Assembly (NCBI GenBank): GCA_902470475.1
Contig: CABRGT010000077.1
Coordinates: 1 to 8,455 of the forward strand
Length of the DNA stretch: 8,455 nucleotides
From: an uncultured Porphyromonadaceae bacterium
GTDB taxonomy: Bacteria; Bacteroidota; Bacteroidia; Bacteroidales; Muribaculaceae
Reading direction: 5' to 3'
Below, one piece after another: positions 6,427 through 8,455 of this stretch (position 1 is its first letter; every line of letters begins with the position of its first letter). The position numbers and the translations under genes are program-made. Under the pieces are notes generated by a model that was not told the DNA's origin, searched no databases, and saw nothing but the letters and a program-made list of their open reading frames with translations.

Positions 6427-6464
6427 TCAGTCCCGGCCCGGAGGCTAACTTTGGCCGGGACTGA
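6427..6464 (+). promoter_or_regulatory. 12-bp inverted repeat holding a -7 element between ahpC and ahpF
   Basis: TCAGTCCCGGCC (6427-6438) and GGCCGGGACTGA (6453-6464) are exact reverse complements with a 14-base loop. The loop together with the first base of the right arm spells TAACTTTG (6446-6453), an exact -7 consensus. The GC-rich stem would be very stable in RNA and could terminate or attenuate read-through from ahpC, or protect the ahpC 3' end, though no T-tract follows. The buried -7 element could give ahpF its own promoter with a ~60-base leader; no -33 motif is evident. Confidence 0.6.
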
Positions 6465-6516
6465 TTACATGTCACTTATCACACGCCACTGACCCGGCAA
6501 AAAATACTTATCGACT

Positions 6517-8079
6517 ATGCTTGACAACACAATAACCGAACAACTGAAAAATATCTTTGCCGGACTTAGTTCGGACATCGTTTTCAGAATGCAGTCCCGG
6601 CAGGACGACATCCGCTCCGCCGAGATGCTGGAGTTTCTGCAGGATGTGGCGTCGGCCTCGCCCAGACTCTCGGCCGAATCTGAAACCGCCGACACCATCG
6701 CTCCGGAATTCGAGATCGTGAAGGACGGGACGGCCACCGGAGTAAAATTCTGCGGCATCCCCAACGGACATGAGTTCTCCACCCTGCTGCTGGCAGTGCT
6801 CAACGCCGACGGACAGGGCAAGAATCTGCCCGACACGGCTCTGACCGCACGCATAAAGGCGCTCAAAGGCCCGCTGAGCCTGCGCACATTCGTGTCACTG
6901 ACCTGCACCAACTGCCCCGACGTAGCACAGGCGCTCAATGTCATCGCGCTGCTGAATCCCGAAGTGGACAACACCGTGACCGACGGTGCCGTAGTACCGG
7001 GACTCGTAGAAGAACTCGACATAAAGTCGGTTCCGGCCGTATATGCCGGCGACCGCCTCGTAAGCATAGGCCGAATCACACTCGGCGACCTGCTGGCCAG
7101 GCTTGAGGAGACATGCGGCACCACACACTGCTGCGAAAACGAGACACCGACGGTGCGTGAATTCGACATCACGGTGCTGGGCGGCGGTCCAGCCGGATGC
7201 GCCGCAGCCATATACTGCGCGCGCAAGGGATTCTCGACAGCCGTGGTAGCCGGAGCCATCGGCGGCCAGGTGCTCGAGACCATGGACATCGGCAATCTCA
7301 TCTCGGTGCCCTCCACCACCGGCCCGCAGCTCGCGGCCAACCTCAGGGAACATCTCGCCGCATATCCTATCGAAGTGTTCGAGAACCGCTCAGTGCGCAA
7401 AGCCAGCGTGGAGGGTCCGGTGAAAGAACTCCGGTGCACAGGAGAGACATTCAGAAGCCGCGCACTGATCATAGCCACAGGAGCCGGATGGAGACATCTT
7501 TCCGTTCCCGGCGAATCAGAGCACGTGGGCCACGGCGTGGCTTTCTGCACCCATTGCGACGGTCCGTATTACGCGGGACTGCCTGTGGCAGTGGTCGGCG
7601 GAGGCAATTCCGGCATTGAAGCCGCCATCGACCTGGCCGCTCTCTGTCCGCATGTCGACATCTTTGAGTTCACCGACTCATTGAAAGCCGATGTCGTACT
7701 TCAGAAAAAACTTGCCACACTCGGCAATGTCGACATACATCTGTCGTCGCAGGTTGAGGAGATCATAGGCGACGGCAAGAGTGTGTCGGGTGTAAAGGTC
7801 AAGAATCTTGTGTCCGGCGACGTATCGGTATTCCCGGTATCGGGTGTGTTCGTACAGATCGGTCAGAAACCCAACAGCTCACTGTTCAAGGATCAACTTG
7901 CACTCAACAAGGGCGGCGAGATCGAGGTCGACCGCAGCTGCCGGACTTCGGTCAAGGGAGTCTATGCAGCCGGTGACGTCACCGACATCCCCTATAAGCA
8001 AGTTATAATCGCCATGGGCGAAGGAGGCAAGGCAGCCTTGTCGGCCTTCATGGACTTCATGCGCGGCGAACTCGGCTAA
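6517..8079 (+). CDS. ahpF: Alkyl hydroperoxide reductase subunit F (NADH:AhpC reductase)
   Basis: This cytosolic flavoprotein passes electrons from NADH through FAD and two disulfide centres to AhpC. At 520 residues it is full length (enterobacterial AhpF is about 521). The N-terminal double thioredoxin-fold domain (1-~200) has the redox pair Cys130/Cys133 in TCTNCPDV and the cis-Pro loop KSVPAVY. The thioredoxin-reductase-like part has the FAD motif GGGPAGCAAAIYCARKG (222-238), the CTHC centre (Cys344/Cys347) in FCTHCDGPYYAG, the dinucleotide motif VVGGGNSGIEAA (359-370) and the FAD-binding end motif VYAAGDVTD (482-490). The linker carries three extra cysteines (200, 205, 206). The ATG at 6517 gives the usual start MLDNTITEQLKNIF. 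It is probably co-expressed with ahpC, partly uncoupled by the intergenic hairpin. Confidence 0.98.
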   Translation: MLDNTITEQLKNIFAGLSSDIVFRMQSRQDDIRSAEMLEFLQDVASASPRLSAESETADTIAPEFEIVKDGTATGVKFCGIPNGHEFSTLLLAVLNADGQGKNLPDTALTARIKALKGPLSLRTFVSLTCTNCPDVAQALNVIALLNPEVDNTVTDGAVVPGLVEELDIKSVPAVYAGDRLVSIGRITLGDLLARLEETCGTTHCCENETPTVREFDITVLGGGPAGCAAAIYCARKGFSTAVVAGAIGGQVLETMDIGNLISVPSTTGPQLAANLREHLAAYPIEVFENRSVRKASVEGPVKELRCTGETFRSRALIIATGAGWRHLSVPGESEHVGHGVAFCTHCDGPYYAGLPVAVVGGGNSGIEAAIDLAALCPHVDIFEFTDSLKADVVLQKKLATLGNVDIHLSSQVEEIIGDGKSVSGVKVKNLVSGDVSVFPVSGVFVQIGQKPNSSLFKDQLALNKGGEIEVDRSCRTSVKGVYAAGDVTDIPYKQVIIAMGEGGKAALSAFMDFMRGELG

Positions 8080-8119
8080 GCCGTCATCACACAGCACTTC
8101 AGCGGGCGCGTCTCACCCG

Positions 8120-8160
8120 CGGCAAAGGCTGCAGGCATTCCCGGCCTGCGGCTTTTGCCG
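8120..8160. terminator. Strong 17-bp hairpin after ahpF
   Basis: Bases 8120-8136 pair with 8144-8160 over 17 positions, with two G-T pairs (8127/8153 and 8130/8150) and a 7-base loop. The hairpin starts 40 bases after the ahpF stop. A smaller GCGGG/CCCGC stem (8102-8106/8116-8120) abuts it. There is no T-tract on either side, so it is a terminator by position and stability, or a transcript-end-stabilising structure. Confidence 0.65.
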
Positions 8161-8178
8161 TATGCGCGGCGCTGGCTA

Positions 8179-8209
8179 TTGGACGGGTCGGGGATTTTTG
8201 CTATCTTTG
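8179..8209 (+). promoter_or_regulatory. Bacteroidota-type promoter for the S24/S26 peptidase gene
   Basis: TATCTTTG (8202-8209) is an exact -7 match. TTG at 8179-8181 (in TATTGG) lies 20 bases upstream, the expected distance for the -33 element. Transcription would begin around 8212-8216, giving a leader of about 30 bases before the ATG at 8245. This is the best complete -33/-7 promoter in the window. Confidence 0.7.
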
Positions 8210-8214
8210 CCGAC

Positions 8215-8230
8215 AGATATCCGGATATCT
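8215..8230. promoter_or_regulatory. Perfect 16-bp palindrome, candidate operator
   Basis: AGATATCCGGATATCT (8215-8230) equals its own reverse complement with no spacer. It begins five bases after the -7 element and so covers the predicted start of transcription. That is a classic position for a repressor operator. As RNA it would form a poor hairpin because there is no loop, which favours a DNA-binding role. Confidence 0.55.
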
Positions 8231-8244
8231 TAATTTTCTGACAT

Positions 8245-8455
8245 ATGAGTGTGGAGAAAGGCGCCCGGCCCGCATCGGCCCACGCTGAGACGGATGCGTT
8301 GCAGTGGTCCGGCAGGGTGAAGGAAATCCTGGCGGGCGGCGGCACGGTGGAGTTTTCGCCGACGGGCTACAGCATGTGGCCCTCGCTGCGCCCGGGCACC
8401 GACATGGTGCGCGTCAGTGCGGCGCCACGCTACCGCACCGGCGACATGGTGCTGG
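8245..8455 (+). CDS. S24/S26-family (signal-peptidase-like) peptidase, N-terminal part
   Basis: An open frame of 70 codons starts at ATG 8245 and runs off the window end. After a polar, Ala-rich N-terminus without a membrane segment (residues 1-20) comes a helix (WSGRVKEILAGGG) and then VEFSPTGYSMWPSLRPGTDMV. This contains the GxSMxP(S/T)L box of the S24/S26 serine peptidase fold, with Ser43 as the candidate nucleophile, and the following strand has YRTGDMVL (63-70). Bacteroidales encode short soluble proteins of this kind whose substrates are unknown; they differ from true leader peptidases in lacking an N-terminal anchor. The catalytic Lys or partner residue would lie beyond the window. The promoter and palindrome just upstream indicate separate, probably regulated, transcription. 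Confidence 0.75.
   Translation, partial: MSVEKGARPASAHAETDALQWSGRVKEILAGGGTVEFSPTGYSMWPSLRPGTDMVRVSAAPRYRTGDMVL

Noticed and set aside
6465..7550. A 361-codon open frame on the - strand opposite ahpF
   Set aside because: It is antisense to a fully conserved AhpF, Ser/Ala/Pro-rich, with no recognisable domain; length alone is explained by codon bias of ahpF.
1..8455. CRISPR array, tRNA, rRNA or an intact insertion sequence
   Set aside because: No regularly spaced repeats, no cloverleaf or rRNA-like segments, and no transposase frame with terminal inverted repeats were seen.

Overview
The window looks like a chromosomal segment of a Bacteroidota bacterium, most likely order Bacteroidales; a Muribaculaceae-like gut commensal is my guess. 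The reasons are several matches to the Bacteroidota sigma-factor -7 element TAnnTTTG just upstream of genes, start codons preceded by A-rich leaders rather than Shine-Dalgarno boxes, and the family content (ORF6N-domain protein, CNNM/DUF21 protein, AspT-like transporter, AhpC/AhpF).

Layout. Positions 1 to about 1300 are visibly AT-rich and decayed. They hold an ORF6N (phage-type DNA-binding) gene damaged at its 3' end and probably its 5' end, a 12-bp tandem duplication at the break, a perfect 16-bp-stem hairpin, and two short coding remnants. From about 1320 the sequence is GC-rich and ordered, with all genes on the + strand: an EamA/DMT permease (1386-2282), a CNNM/HlyC-type DUF21-CBS-CorC_C membrane protein (2377-3657), a remnant of an alpha/beta hydrolase (3790-3978), an AspT/YidE-type transporter with two RCK_C domains (4041-5705), the peroxide-defence pair ahpC (5832-6398) and ahpF (6517-8079), and the first 70 codons of an S24/S26 (signal-peptidase-like) peptidase running off the end (8245-8455).

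How the genes work together. Only ahpC and ahpF form a clear functional unit: AhpC reduces peroxides and AhpF recycles it with NADH. The others appear to be separately promoted housekeeping or accessory membrane genes.

I do not see a complete new system. The most interesting material is regulatory. Two -7 elements sit inside the loops of perfect inverted repeats (upstream of the hydrolase remnant and of ahpF). Two transporter genes share an almost identical TAAnTTTGCGGCATG junction that implies leaderless mRNAs. The ahpC leader carries several nested inverted repeats. A perfect 16-bp palindrome lies just downstream of the predicted start of transcription of the S24/S26 peptidase gene.
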